Shown here: piece after piece, positions 1 through 7,927 of the stretch
Layout of the letters: each line of letters opens with the position of its first letter
Numbering within the stretch: the stretch's first letter is position 1
DNA from: Spongiibacteraceae bacterium UBA5047
GTDB taxonomy: Bacteria; Pseudomonadota; Gammaproteobacteria; Pseudomonadales; Spongiibacteraceae
Length of the DNA stretch: 40,790 bases
Assembly (NCBI GenBank): GCA_002415025.1
Contig: DIBR01000064.1
Span: forward strand, 75,351 to 116,140
Direction: 5' to 3'
Translations under genes and position numbers: made by a program
Notes under the pieces: generated by a model
Database searches by the model: none
What the model was told of the DNA's origin: nothing
Seen by the model: only the letters and a program-made list of their open reading frames with translations

Positions 1-1680
1 GGCTTATTGACCCTTAGCAGTGAGCCAGAAGGTGCGCAACTGACTCTGAATGATCGATCTCTGGGGCGCACGCCGCTGAGCGGGCACTCGCTGGAAAGTG
101 GAAACTACTCCTACCGGTTGTCTGCGCCACGCTACGAAGACGCAGAGGGAGACCTTGCGATCGAAGGAATGGGACGTCAACAGCGCCTGCATGTCGAACT
201 GGAGGCCCTATGGTCGAATGTCACCCTTCAATCTGATCCTGTGGGGGCAACGGTGTATGTCGATGATCAGGAAGTGGGTGTTATCGGCAACGAGGGGCTG
301 GTTGCCGAAATTATGCCGGGAAAACACGACATAAAGCTTGAGTTGGAGGGGTATCAGGACTGGCAGCATGCACTCGTTATTAGCAGCAATGAGCCTCGGA
401 GTCTGCCTCCCGTGAAGCTGCAAAAACGCTATGCGAGTGTGCAAGTAGAATCCCGGCCTGCCGGCGCGCGGGTTCTGGTTGATGGCGAATATCGCGGTTT
501 GTCACCGTTGGCTCTGGAGCTGCGCCCCGGTTCAGCAAGCTCCGTGTCCGTTGCGAAAGCCGGCTATCGCTCCGCCAGTGAAACTCTGTTGCTTGCCAGT
601 GGCGAGGAAAAGGCGCTGTCGTTTACGCTAGAGCCCATAGTCGGTGATATTCTCGTGCGCGCCGAGCCAGCCGATGCATTGTTGTATATCGACGGCGTAT
701 TGCGCGGGCGCGCTAACCAGACCGTGCAGATGACCACCACCGAGCATCGGCTTGAAATCAAAAAAGACGGTTACGCCACTCACAAACAAACCGTCACGCC
801 GCGCGCGGGTTTTGCGCAGCAGGTGAACGTAAAGCTGTTGACGGAACATGAGGCCTTTCTGGCACGCTTTCCCAGAGAAATCGAAACCTCGACCGGTGAT
901 CGCCTGCGTCTGGTTGAGCCGGGTTCTTTCACTATGGGCTCCGAGCGTCGGGAGCAGGGGCGACAGGCAAATGAAGTGCAGCGCGATATCACCTTGACGC
1001 GACTGTTTTATATCGCAACCAAAGAAGTGACCAATGAGGCCTTCCGGCAATTTCGCAAAGCGCACAGTTCCGGCATCGTGCAACGAACAACTCTGGACAA
1101 CGATAATTATCCGGTTGCGCGTGTTTCCTGGGGTGACGCTGTCGCCTTTTGTAATTGGCTAAGCCAGCGTGACGGATTACCCCCGGCCTACCGCAATGGC
1201 AAGCTGATTCAGCCGGCAACCACCGGTTACCGTTTGCCCAGTGAGGCCGAGTGGGTTTGGGTTGCGCGCTATTCCGGAGGCCTCGAAGAGCGCAAATACC
1301 CTTGGGGTAATGATATGCCACCGTCAGGCAAGGCGGGAAATTTTGCAGATAGTTCAGCCGCCGGGCTCGTGGCAAAAACCTTGAGTGAGTACCGCGACGG
1401 TTACCCCGCAGCGTCCCCGGTTGGCCGCTTTGATGCCAATGCTCTCGGTGTTTATGACCTAGGCGGCAATGTGAGTGAGTGGGTCAACGATGTGTTTTCG
1501 ACGGAGATTCCCACCGCTGTAGAAAAAGATCCACTGGGTAGCGGTGAGGGCGAGTTGCACGTAATTCGCGGATCAAGCTGGCGTCACGGTCGTATCACTG
1601 AGCTGCGAGTGGTCTACCGCGATAGCGGCGCCGACGGGCGAGAGGATGTCGGTTTTCGGGTGGCGCGTTATGCGAACTAG
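1..1680 (+). CDS. PEGA-repeat protein with C-terminal FGE/sulfatase-modifying-factor-like domain (5' partial)
   Basis: The reading frame is open from the first base, so the true start and any signal or membrane anchor lie outside the window. About four PEGA-type beta repeats follow one another (roughly residues 1-60, 70-135, 142-210 and 211-275 of the visible part), each with a P-x-G/D-A-x-x-x-x-D/N-G-like core. A formylglycine-generating-enzyme-like domain (about 298-557) follows, with the family signatures PGSFTMGS, TGYRLPSEAEW, YPWGN, LGGNVSEW, RGSSW and GFRVA. The two catalytic cysteines of true FGE should lie between RGSSW and the GFR motif; that stretch has no cysteine. The domain is therefore probably structural or binding rather than a sulfatase activator. 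It overlaps the next gene by 11 bases and heads an operon with a MotA-like channel and VWA proteins. PEGA domains are often extracytoplasmic, so a periplasmic or envelope role is inferred. Confidence 0.85.
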   Translation, partial: GLLTLSSEPEGAQLTLNDRSLGRTPLSGHSLESGNYSYRLSAPRYEDAEGDLAIEGMGRQQRLHVELEALWSNVTLQSDPVGATVYVDDQEVGVIGNEGLVAEIMPGKHDIKLELEGYQDWQHALVISSNEPRSLPPVKLQKRYASVQVESRPAGARVLVDGEYRGLSPLALELRPGSASSVSVAKAGYRSASETLLLASGEEKALSFTLEPIVGDILVRAEPADALLYIDGVLRGRANQTVQMTTTEHRLEIKKDGYATHKQTVTPRAGFAQQVNVKLLTEHEAFLARFPREIETSTGDRLRLVEPGSFTMGSERREQGRQANEVQRDITLTRLFYIATKEVTNEAFRQFRKAHSSGIVQRTTLDNDNYPVARVSWGDAVAFCNWLSQRDGLPPAYRNGKLIQPATTGYRLPSEAEWVWVARYSGGLEERKYPWGNDMPPSGKAGNFADSSAAGLVAKTLSEYRDGYPAASPVGRFDANALGVYDLGGNVSEWVNDVFSTEIPTAVEKDPLGSGEGELHVIRGSSWRHGRITELRVVYRDSGADGREDVGFRVARYAN

Positions 1681-1903
1681 CACCTTGGTTGCGGTCTTGC
1701 TGGCAACGGCATTGCAGTCTTCCACGCAGGCACAGCCAGACAGTGAGGCGTCGCAGCTAGAGCCGCCTGCGCCGCGAGGAGGTGACAAGCAGCCTGACGT
1801 CGAACCCGCACCCGAGCCGGCGGTGCAGAAACCCGCTGCGGACTTTCAACCCAGCGAAGAAATTATGGCAGATACCATGCTGACCCTGCCGGCCGACATA
1901 TAA
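1670..1903 (+). CDS. Small exported proline/glutamate-rich protein
   Basis: 77 residues. I chose the ATG at 1670 over an upstream in-frame ATG at 1646 because it begins directly with a signal-peptide-like stretch (MRTSTLVAVLLATALQSSTQA, cleavage probably after the last A). The mature part of about 56 residues is rich in Pro, Glu, Ala and Gln with no recognisable fold, ending in LPADI. The start overlaps the upstream stop by 11 bases and the MotA-like gene begins 22 bases after its stop, so it belongs to the same operon. It may be a periplasmic linker or accessory of the putative stator complex. No family is recognised. Confidence 0.6.
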   Translation: MRTSTLVAVLLATALQSSTQAQPDSEASQLEPPAPRGGDKQPDVEPAPEPAVQKPAADFQPSEEIMADTMLTLPADI

Positions 1904-1924
1904 AAACGCTAACTGGAAACGCAA

Positions 1925-2722
1925 ATGAAAATAAAACTGTCTAACGAATTCGTCTATCAACTCTTTGCGTTGTTAATTTCGGTTATCGTAGTGCATGCCA
2001 TGTATGTGACCGTTATTCGCCCGGAAGCGAGGTTGATAGAACAGGAGCAGCGTGAGCAGATTGCGGCCAATCCGGATTATGAGCCAGAGCGTTCGCTGCT
2101 GGTCATTATTCGCGATTTTGAGCAGGAAACCTGCTTTATTCTGATGTTCTGGGCGCTGGCACTGCTGGTCATGAAAGCGGCGGCGGTGAGCCGTCAGCGA
2201 GAGCAGCTCGGACAAGCTTTAATCCATTTGTCCGAGGGTGAAACGATACTGCCTGACGATGCGCGCCACCATGCCCGCGTTATTGAAGCGTTGCCGGAGC
2301 CGGAGCGCGATTTTTTGTATCCGCGCGCGCTGCTAACGGCGTTACGACGTTTCCGTTCCACACGTAATATTCAGAATGTGGCCGATGCCGTGCTGCAAAC
2401 CTGTGATGCAGAAATTGAGCGCCTGGAATCCGAACTTTCCATGGTGCGCTATATCGCCTGGGCTATACCGTCGATAGGTTTTATCGGTACGGTTCGGGGT
2501 ATTGGTGATGCTCTGGGTTTGGCGCACAAGGCCGTGGAAGGTGATATCAGTGGTGTCACCGCCAGTCTGGGGCTGGCCTTTAACTCAACACTGATCGCTC
2601 TGGTGCTGTCCATTATCCTGATGTTTGCCCTCTATCAACTGCAATTACTGCAAGAGCGTTTGGTGCTCGATACGCAAACGGCCTGTGATCGCGGGCTGAT
2701 ACAAAACTTGCAGACTAACTAG
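1925..2722 (+). CDS. MotA/TolQ/ExbB-like proton channel subunit
   Basis: 265 residues. Predicted membrane segments lie at about 10-31, 70-88, 176-196 and 213-240, with a cytoplasmic stretch between TM2 and TM3, the usual MotA/TolQ/ExbB arrangement. The pore segment has the family pattern PSIGFIGTVRGIGDAL (compare the LLGTVxG motif of TolQ), followed by a second pore helix with ASLGLAFNSTLIAL. In the family, five A subunits surround two B-subunit helices, and ion flow past a B-subunit aspartate drives rotation or force. The only B-like helices in this operon are the N-terminal segments of the two VWA proteins downstream (4053 and 5123). It is not the flagellar PomA, which is encoded separately at 28746. 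Substrate ion and partner are inferred. Confidence 0.85.
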   Translation: MKIKLSNEFVYQLFALLISVIVVHAMYVTVIRPEARLIEQEQREQIAANPDYEPERSLLVIIRDFEQETCFILMFWALALLVMKAAAVSRQREQLGQALIHLSEGETILPDDARHHARVIEALPEPERDFLYPRALLTALRRFRSTRNIQNVADAVLQTCDAEIERLESELSMVRYIAWAIPSIGFIGTVRGIGDALGLAHKAVEGDISGVTASLGLAFNSTLIALVLSIILMFALYQLQLLQERLVLDTQTACDRGLIQNLQTN

Positions 2723-2737
2723 CGTGAGCAGGCACTG

Positions 2738-4048
2738 ATGTTAATACTCGATTTTAATGACAGCGAATTGCGTTTTGCACAAAACGGTAAGGAGCTGGCG
2801 AGTGCCCCGGGTTTTGCGGTGCTCGAAGGCAACGAGTTTATTCTGGGCGCAGCCGCCGCTGCGAAATCCCGGCTCAACCCCCGTGCCACCTACCGCAATT
2901 TCTGGGAGCAGCTCGACCAGCAGCCGCTAAATCGGGCGGCGGGCAGAGCACAATCCCATGCCGATATTGCCTATTTCCATTTGCAGGATTTATGGAAGAA
3001 GGTCTGCGCCCGTACGGGAGGCTCTCCCGAGAGTGTCATCGTTGTGGTGCCATCGCAATACGGTGCCGAGCGCCTGTCCCTGCTGCTGGGCATTGCCGGT
3101 GCCTGCGCAATACCCGTTCAGGGCGTGGTGGACTCAGCTGTACTGGCCGCCTCTGCACAGGCTCACTTGCCCTGCCAGTACCTTGATATCAGTCAGCACC
3201 GCGTCTATCGCAGCGAGGTGGGCCTTGACGGCGCCGTGCAAAGTGCTGACGAGCTAGGCCAGCAGGGCTTGATGTGGTGTTTTGAGCAATGCATCAAATG
3301 GATTGCTACCCGGTTTATGGCGGAAACACGTTTTGACCCGCTGCATGAAGCCGTGAGTGAGCAGAGGCTATTTGATGAATTGCCCCGATGGCTGAGCGGC
3401 TTTGCCGACGCCGACCGCTTGCCCTTGAGTTTGACCGCAGGTCAGCGACAGCACCAAATCGAAGTCTCTCGCGGGCAATTGATAGAGCAACTGCAGCCCT
3501 TGTATCAGGCAATTGAAGGTGCGGTGCAGCATAGCAAGGGAGCTATTTTGCTGAGCCACCGCTTTTCGGTGCTTCCCGGATTGAAAGACTATCTGAATGC
3601 ACGCGTGCTGGCGGCCGATGCCGTATTTACTGTCGCGGCTGCACGTGCCACCGAGATACTGTCTGACAGCCACTCGCCGGTATGGGTTAAACACTTGCCG
3701 CCACAAACCGCTGGCGACGCGGTCGCGGCTCTCCATACACCGGATTCTGCCGCGCGAACAACCGTACATCCAATGGCAACACATGTACTGCATAGGCACA
3801 GTGCCTATCCGCTGGGCTTGGGAGGTTTGGCGCTCGGTGCGGAGCCAAGTGCTGATGCCGCAGGCGAAGGCTCTGCGTGCGTGCACGTGGAAGGCGATCG
3901 CGTTGTTTTGAAGGCATGTGCCAACGGACGCGAGCTGCGGATTAACGGCAATGTGTGGTCGGGAACAGAAAGAAGTTTGCAGTTGGGAGATGAAGTGCAA
4001 TACGGCCCGGAGCGCTATCAGCTGATTTGTGTGCGGGGCGGTCACTGA
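2738..4048 (+). CDS. Divergent actin/Hsp70-fold protein with C-terminal FHA-like domain
   Basis: 436 residues, no signal peptide, probably cytoplasmic. The N-terminus LILDFNDSELRF resembles the phosphate-1 loop of the actin/Hsp70 ATPase fold; VIVVVPSQYG (about 101-110) resembles the strand seen as VITVPA in DnaK; LDISQHRVYRS (about 149) could be phosphate-2; GAILLSHRFSVLPGL (about 268-282) resembles the adenosine motif. Key glycines of active Hsp70s are missing or altered, so nucleotide hydrolysis is uncertain. The last 60 residues (about 378-436: LRINGNV, LQLGDEVQYG, YQLICV) look like the end of an FHA or related beta-sandwich domain, without the conserved Arg/Ser/His of phosphothreonine binding. 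It lies between the channel gene and two VWA genes and overlaps none of the upstream gene (15-base gap). It may be a regulator or scaffold on the cytoplasmic face. The assignment is by pattern only. Confidence 0.6.
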   Translation: MLILDFNDSELRFAQNGKELASAPGFAVLEGNEFILGAAAAAKSRLNPRATYRNFWEQLDQQPLNRAAGRAQSHADIAYFHLQDLWKKVCARTGGSPESVIVVVPSQYGAERLSLLLGIAGACAIPVQGVVDSAVLAASAQAHLPCQYLDISQHRVYRSEVGLDGAVQSADELGQQGLMWCFEQCIKWIATRFMAETRFDPLHEAVSEQRLFDELPRWLSGFADADRLPLSLTAGQRQHQIEVSRGQLIEQLQPLYQAIEGAVQHSKGAILLSHRFSVLPGLKDYLNARVLAADAVFTVAAARATEILSDSHSPVWVKHLPPQTAGDAVAALHTPDSAARTTVHPMATHVLHRHSAYPLGLGGLALGAEPSADAAGEGSACVHVEGDRVVLKACANGRELRINGNVWSGTERSLQLGDEVQYGPERYQLICVRGGH

Positions 4049-4052
4049 AGCG

Positions 4053-5126
4053 ATGCGCCGTCACCGTAAAGGCATTGAACAATTCAGCATGTCCTTTCTG
4101 GACGCGATGTCCTGCGGTTTGGGCGCCGTTATCCTCATTTTCATGATCATCAATCATGCCAGCGAAGTGCGGGCTGTCGGCAGTAATAGAGATATTGCCA
4201 ACAATCTGAGTTTGCTCGAAGAAGAAGTGCTGCAAAAGCGTAGTGCCCTGGCGGCAATGGCTTCTGCATTGCAAGAAACCGAAGCCCGGCTTGAAGCGGC
4301 AAAGCGCGAAGCGGCGAGTCTTGAAGAGGTCATAGATCAGGAAGATGACAGCGATCAGGAAGTGCGTACCCGCGAGCAGAACATTCAGGCGCTTAAAGAA
4401 GAGCTTAAAGCGATTGAAAAGCAGGTTAATACCCTTCGCGAAAAGCAAGGTGACGGCGATGCAACGCGCGCGTTTTCCGGAGAGGGAAAACGCCAGTATT
4501 TAACAGGGCTCAAGGTAGATGGCGAGCGTATATTGATTCTGGTTGATGCCTCGGCAAGTATGCTCGGCGACACCATTCTTGACGTGATTCGCCGGCGCAA
4601 TATGAGCGATGTGCGCAAACAGGCCTCGCCAAAATGGCAACGAGCGGTGAACACCGTTGACTGGTTGACAACCCAGGTTCCGGCGGATTCGAAATTTCAG
4701 CTCTACAGTTTTAATACGGAGTTAAAAGCTGCACTGAAAGGAACCGAAGGCAAATGGCTGGGCACCGACAAGGGCCGCCGGCTTACGGATGCTGTTCAGA
4801 GTTTGCGTTCCGTGGTTCCGGCAAACGGTACCAGCCTTGAGCTGGCTTTTCAGGCGCTGGCCAATTTGCAGCCGGCCCCCGACAATGTCTTCTTGATTAC
4901 CGACGGCTTGCCAACGCAGGATGTCAGTGGTTCGCAAACCGGAGGTGTGTCTGGCCGGGAGCGCATCCGTCTTTTCGGCACAGCGGTAAGCCGCCTGCCC
5001 AAGAGCGTGCCGGTAAACGTTATTCTGTTTCCGATGGAGGGCGACCCGCTGGCAGCGAGTAGCTACTGGCAGTTGGCGCGTAGCAGCGGCGGTGTATATA
5101 TGAGCCCCTCGGAGGATTGGCCATGA
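4053..5126 (+). CDS. Membrane-anchored VWA protein 1 with MotB/TolR-like N-terminal helix
   Basis: 357 residues from the ATG at 4053, which begins just after the upstream stop at 4048; an earlier in-frame start at 4029 would overlap that gene. A basic N-terminus (MRRHRK) is followed by a membrane helix at about 11-35 containing FSMSFLDAMSCGLGA, with Asp17 at its start. This resembles the F-x-D-x-(M/I) segment of MotB, PomB and ZorB, where the Asp carries the ion. A long charged coiled coil follows (about 45-135), then a VWA domain from about 155 with a MIDAS motif (VDASASM) and a later LITDGLP. The protein would be anchored in the inner membrane with the VWA domain in the periplasm. Its stop overlaps the next start (ATGA). 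The stator role is inference. Confidence 0.8.
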   Translation: MRRHRKGIEQFSMSFLDAMSCGLGAVILIFMIINHASEVRAVGSNRDIANNLSLLEEEVLQKRSALAAMASALQETEARLEAAKREAASLEEVIDQEDDSDQEVRTREQNIQALKEELKAIEKQVNTLREKQGDGDATRAFSGEGKRQYLTGLKVDGERILILVDASASMLGDTILDVIRRRNMSDVRKQASPKWQRAVNTVDWLTTQVPADSKFQLYSFNTELKAALKGTEGKWLGTDKGRRLTDAVQSLRSVVPANGTSLELAFQALANLQPAPDNVFLITDGLPTQDVSGSQTGGVSGRERIRLFGTAVSRLPKSVPVNVILFPMEGDPLAASSYWQLARSSGGVYMSPSEDWP

Positions 5127-6118
5127 GGCGGCGACGGCGCGAGACAGAAGTATTCGGCTTGTCGTTCCTCGATGCAATTAGCTGCGGCTTTGGCGCCATT
5201 GTCTTGCTGCTGGTGCTGACTAAAATTGCCGAGCCGACCAAAGAGCGCGATCGCGGCATCGGCCTGCAATCCATGGCTGAAGAGCTGGCAGCAGAGTTGC
5301 CGGAACTGGACGGCCAACTGAAAAGCCTGGAACAGAAGCTGGCGGATGCGGGCAAGCGGCTGGCCGACGCCGACCAAAAGCTGGCGAGTCTCAGGCCGGA
5401 GGCGCGCGCACTCGAAGCCGAGCGTGCCGACGCCCAGCTGGATGCGGAGGCGGCCGCCGCGATTGAGAACCGGCTGGCAGTTGCCAAGCAGCAACTAACC
5501 GCCGAGATGCAGCGGCTGTATGCCTCGGGTGTGCGGCAAAACACCGATACCGTAGGCGGCATTCCGGTCGACAGCGAATACATCATTTTTGTCATTGATA
5601 CGTCTGGCAGTATGCACGGCTACGCCTGGCCTACTGTTATCAAAAAGTTGACGGAAACCCTTGATCTGTATCCGAAGGTAAAAGGCCTGCAGATCATGAA
5701 CGATATGGGTGATTACATGTTCAGCCAGTACGCCGGTCAATGGATACCGGATACGCCGGGGCGACGCAAAGCAATCATAAGCCGCATGGCGAGTTGGCAG
5801 CCCTTCTCCAACTCCAGCCCGGTAGAAGGTATTACCCGGGCGATCAGGGCTTTCTACGCGCAGGACAAAAAGATCAGTATCTATGTGTTTGGCGACGAGT
5901 TTACTGGCAATTCCATCCAGTCGGTATTGGATAGCGTAGAACGCATAAACCCGAAAGGCGCCGACGGCAAGCCGCTGGTGCGTATTCATGGTGTGGGTTT
6001 TCCGGTGCAGTTTACGCGCGGAGGAATTCGACCCACAGGTATCCAGTTTTCCATGCTAATGCGTGCGCTGTGCCAGAAAAACGGCGGCACCTTTGTCGGC
6101 TTGCAAACATTGGACTGA
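5123..6118 (+). CDS. Membrane-anchored VWA protein 2, paralogue of the preceding gene
   Basis: 331 residues. The ATG at 5123 is chosen because it forms an ATGA overlap with the upstream stop and has GGAGG at 5111-5115; a TTG two codons earlier is less likely. The architecture copies the preceding protein: basic start (MRRRRR), a helix with FGLSFLDAISCGFGA in which the Asp is again residue 17, a coiled coil (about 45-130, many Ala/Glu/Leu), and a VWA domain from about 152 with VIDTSGSM as MIDAS. The shared motif is F-x-x-S-F-L-D-A-x-S-C-G-x-G-A at the same residue numbers in both proteins. Sequence outside these parts is clearly diverged, which suggests two distinct subunits and not a recent duplication. 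This is the last gene with obvious links to the operon; a 104-base gap follows. Confidence 0.8.
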   Translation: MRRRRRETEVFGLSFLDAISCGFGAIVLLLVLTKIAEPTKERDRGIGLQSMAEELAAELPELDGQLKSLEQKLADAGKRLADADQKLASLRPEARALEAERADAQLDAEAAAAIENRLAVAKQQLTAEMQRLYASGVRQNTDTVGGIPVDSEYIIFVIDTSGSMHGYAWPTVIKKLTETLDLYPKVKGLQIMNDMGDYMFSQYAGQWIPDTPGRRKAIISRMASWQPFSNSSPVEGITRAIRAFYAQDKKISIYVFGDEFTGNSIQSVLDSVERINPKGADGKPLVRIHGVGFPVQFTRGGIRPTGIQFSMLMRALCQKNGGTFVGLQTLD

Positions 6119-6222
6119 GTCGTGTCGCTGAACGTGATTCCCGGCGGAAAGGGGCGCACCGGTGGCGCAGTTCAGTGCTATGCTGATGCGAATGGTCATA
6201 GTGAATAAGGCGGAGCAGACGA

Positions 6223-6819
6223 TTGAGTGATTGGCGTTATATTCTGCTGGTGATAGTGTTTGTGTTGCCTGGCTGTAGTCAGCAGGTTGTTCTGGAGCAG
6301 GATTTCCCTATTCCGGTTATGCGTACAATTCAGCAGCCGATAACGCTCTATGTTTCGCCGGAGCTCCGTAGCTACACCCACAGCGAAAAGCCTGAGAAAG
6401 GTGCTCAATGGACTATCTTTTTCGGGGAGTCCAATGCCAGGTTGTTTGAGTCGGTGCTGCGTGGCATGTTCGAACCCCTGACGGTTGTTTATTCGCTGGA
6501 TGACGCGGCGGATGACGCGACTCTGATTCGCCCGGTTATGCACGACTACCAGTTCAGTACACCCGGTATGAGCAAAGGCGATTACTACGAAGTGTGGGTT
6601 AAATATTCGCTACAAATGCTGCAGCCGAAAAACAAGCAGTTACTAGACTGGCATTTTACGGCTTACGGTCGTGAGGAGTCTTCCGGCAACTCTGCGTCCA
6701 GTGCGATGCAGGAAGCAAGCCGGCGCGCCATGCGAGATGCCGCCGCCGCCATTGTCTTGGGCTTTACAAAACAGGCTAAAGTGCGTGAGCAATTTGGATT
6801 GCCGCCGGTGAAGCGCTGA
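6223..6819 (+). CDS. Predicted lipoprotein of unknown function
   Basis: 198 residues. No ATG is available in frame near the signal sequence; the TTG at 6223 is used because it is preceded by AAGG/GGAG at 6207-6215 and leads straight into a lipoprotein signal (WRYILLVIVFVLPGC, Cys at about residue 18). The lipobox LPGC is a slightly unusual variant. The mature part has no recognised family; it contains a central VWVKYSLQML strand-like section and a charged C-terminus. It is followed five bases later by another lipoprotein gene, so the two are probably co-transcribed and act in the envelope. Whether they belong functionally with the VWA operon 104 bases upstream cannot be decided from sequence. 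Confidence 0.65.
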   Translation: MSDWRYILLVIVFVLPGCSQQVVLEQDFPIPVMRTIQQPITLYVSPELRSYTHSEKPEKGAQWTIFFGESNARLFESVLRGMFEPLTVVYSLDDAADDATLIRPVMHDYQFSTPGMSKGDYYEVWVKYSLQMLQPKNKQLLDWHFTAYGREESSGNSASSAMQEASRRAMRDAAAAIVLGFTKQAKVREQFGLPPVKR

Positions 6820-6824
6820 ATACC

Positions 6825-7490
6825 ATGCCTAGGATTCTCCCTAAAATTATCGCGCTAGCCGTTCTGCCCCTCGGGCTCGCTGCCTGCGTCAGTTCGGCTG
6901 TCGAACAGCTGCGCCATACCCCGGTGGGTTTGGTTGAGGACGGTGAAACGATCGTGGTGCTGGGGCGCCGGCAGAATTTTCGTCATCAAACAGAGAGGGA
7001 CTTCACCGAATGCGTCTATAACAATCTGCTGCGACAGAAGCTGCCGCTGAAGCCCGAGCGGCAATTTATGGATGAAATGTTCCCCTGGTTTCAGCCGCGT
7101 ATGGCGCCCCTGACCGCCGATGCGCTGGCCGCCCGCCTGCAGGAGCCTGCGCTTGCGGAACGGCTCCAGCAATCAGGCACACGTTATGTGGTGTGGCTGG
7201 ACGGTATCACCAATCGTGGGGAGGATGGCGGTACCATGTCCTGCAGTGTTGGTATCGGTGGCGGGGCTTGTCTGGGCTTGTTGTGGTGGGAAGATGACGC
7301 TGAATACGAAGCCGTTATCTGGGATATGCAGTCACTTAAATCCATGGGCAAGATCGCCGTGGAAGCCAGCGGCACCTCCTATGTGCCGGCTGTTATCATT
7401 CCTATTCCCTTGCTGGCGCCGACCCAGTCGGCGGCCTGCAGGGGTGTGGCTAAACAGATTGGCGAGTTTCTCGACAACAAAGCCAGGTAG
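6825..7490 (+). CDS. Predicted lipoprotein of unknown function
   Basis: 221 residues starting at ATG 6825, five bases after the preceding stop. The N-terminus (PKIIALAVLPLGLAAC) is a typical lipoprotein signal with lipobox LAAC and Cys at residue 21. The mature protein has a glycine-rich segment around SCSVGIGGGACLGLLWW and ends with a Cys-containing ACRGVAKQIGEFL helix; several cysteines could form disulfides. I recognise no family. The gene ends two bases before the converging pilE stop, with no visible terminator between them, so the 3' ends of the two transcripts probably overlap. Confidence 0.65.
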   Translation: MPRILPKIIALAVLPLGLAACVSSAVEQLRHTPVGLVEDGETIVVLGRRQNFRHQTERDFTECVYNNLLRQKLPLKPERQFMDEMFPWFQPRMAPLTADALAARLQEPALAERLQQSGTRYVVWLDGITNRGEDGGTMSCSVGIGGGACLGLLWWEDDAEYEAVIWDMQSLKSMGKIAVEASGTSYVPAVIIPIPLLAPTQSAACRGVAKQIGEFLDNKAR

Positions 7491-7492
7491 TT

Positions 7493-7912
7493 CTAGCGGC
7501 GCCAGCACTCGACGACGGAGTAGCCCGAGTATGGGCTGTCCAGAGATTGAGCGCCGGCCGAATTCAGCTCAAAGTTGCCACAGCCATCCCCGGTCATGCC
7601 ACCAGTCCGTGTGGCACGCAGAGTGAAGCTGTTCGCCGTCGCGGCGGTAGCCGTTATGGTGTAGTAAGCGTCTCCGTTGTTGGGAACGGCTGTGGGGAAC
7701 ACAGCCGCTAGATTGCCATTGGCGTCCAGATAAGAGCCGTTCACGGAATAATGCCGCTCCAGAGCCTGGGCGCCTTCCAAAAGCGCTGCCGATGCCTCGG
7801 CCCTTTTGGCTTTGGCGACCTGATTCTGGTAGCTCGGGTAAGCTATGCTGGCCAGCAGGCCAATGATAGCTACTACAATCATTATCTCGATCAGAGTGAA
7901 TCCTTTTTGCAC
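7493..7912 (-). CDS. pilE: Type IV pilin, PilE-like
   Basis: 139 residues. A very short leader MQKG is followed by the type IV pilin N-helix FTLIEIMIVVAIIGLLASIA, with Phe as first mature residue and Glu5. PilD-type peptidase would cut after the Gly and methylate the Phe. The C-terminal half has a Cys pair (DGCGNFEL and SVVECW) of the kind that closes the D-region disulfide loop. It is the last gene of the minor-pilin operon, 15 bases after pilY1, the position of pilE in Pseudomonas. There it is a minor pilin at the pilus tip or fibre, so despite the name this is probably not the major subunit. Confidence 0.9.
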   Translation of the reverse strand: MQKGFTLIEIMIVVAIIGLLASIAYPSYQNQVAKAKRAEASAALLEGAQALERHYSVNGSYLDANGNLAAVFPTAVPNNGDAYYTITATAATANSFTLRATRTGGMTGDGCGNFELNSAGAQSLDSPYSGYSVVECWRR

Positions 7913-7927
7913 GGCTAACCTCTCTGT

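Noticed and set aside
1..6118. Bat/MoxR-type aerotolerance operon
   Set aside because: VWA proteins are present but there is no MoxR AAA ATPase gene, and the N-terminal helix motif differs from BatA/BatB.
1..7490. Zorya-type phage defence system
   Set aside because: A MotA-like channel is present, but the B-type proteins have VWA and not OmpA-like domains, and no helicase or nuclease gene is visible downstream. The upstream part is missing, so this stays open only in a weak sense.
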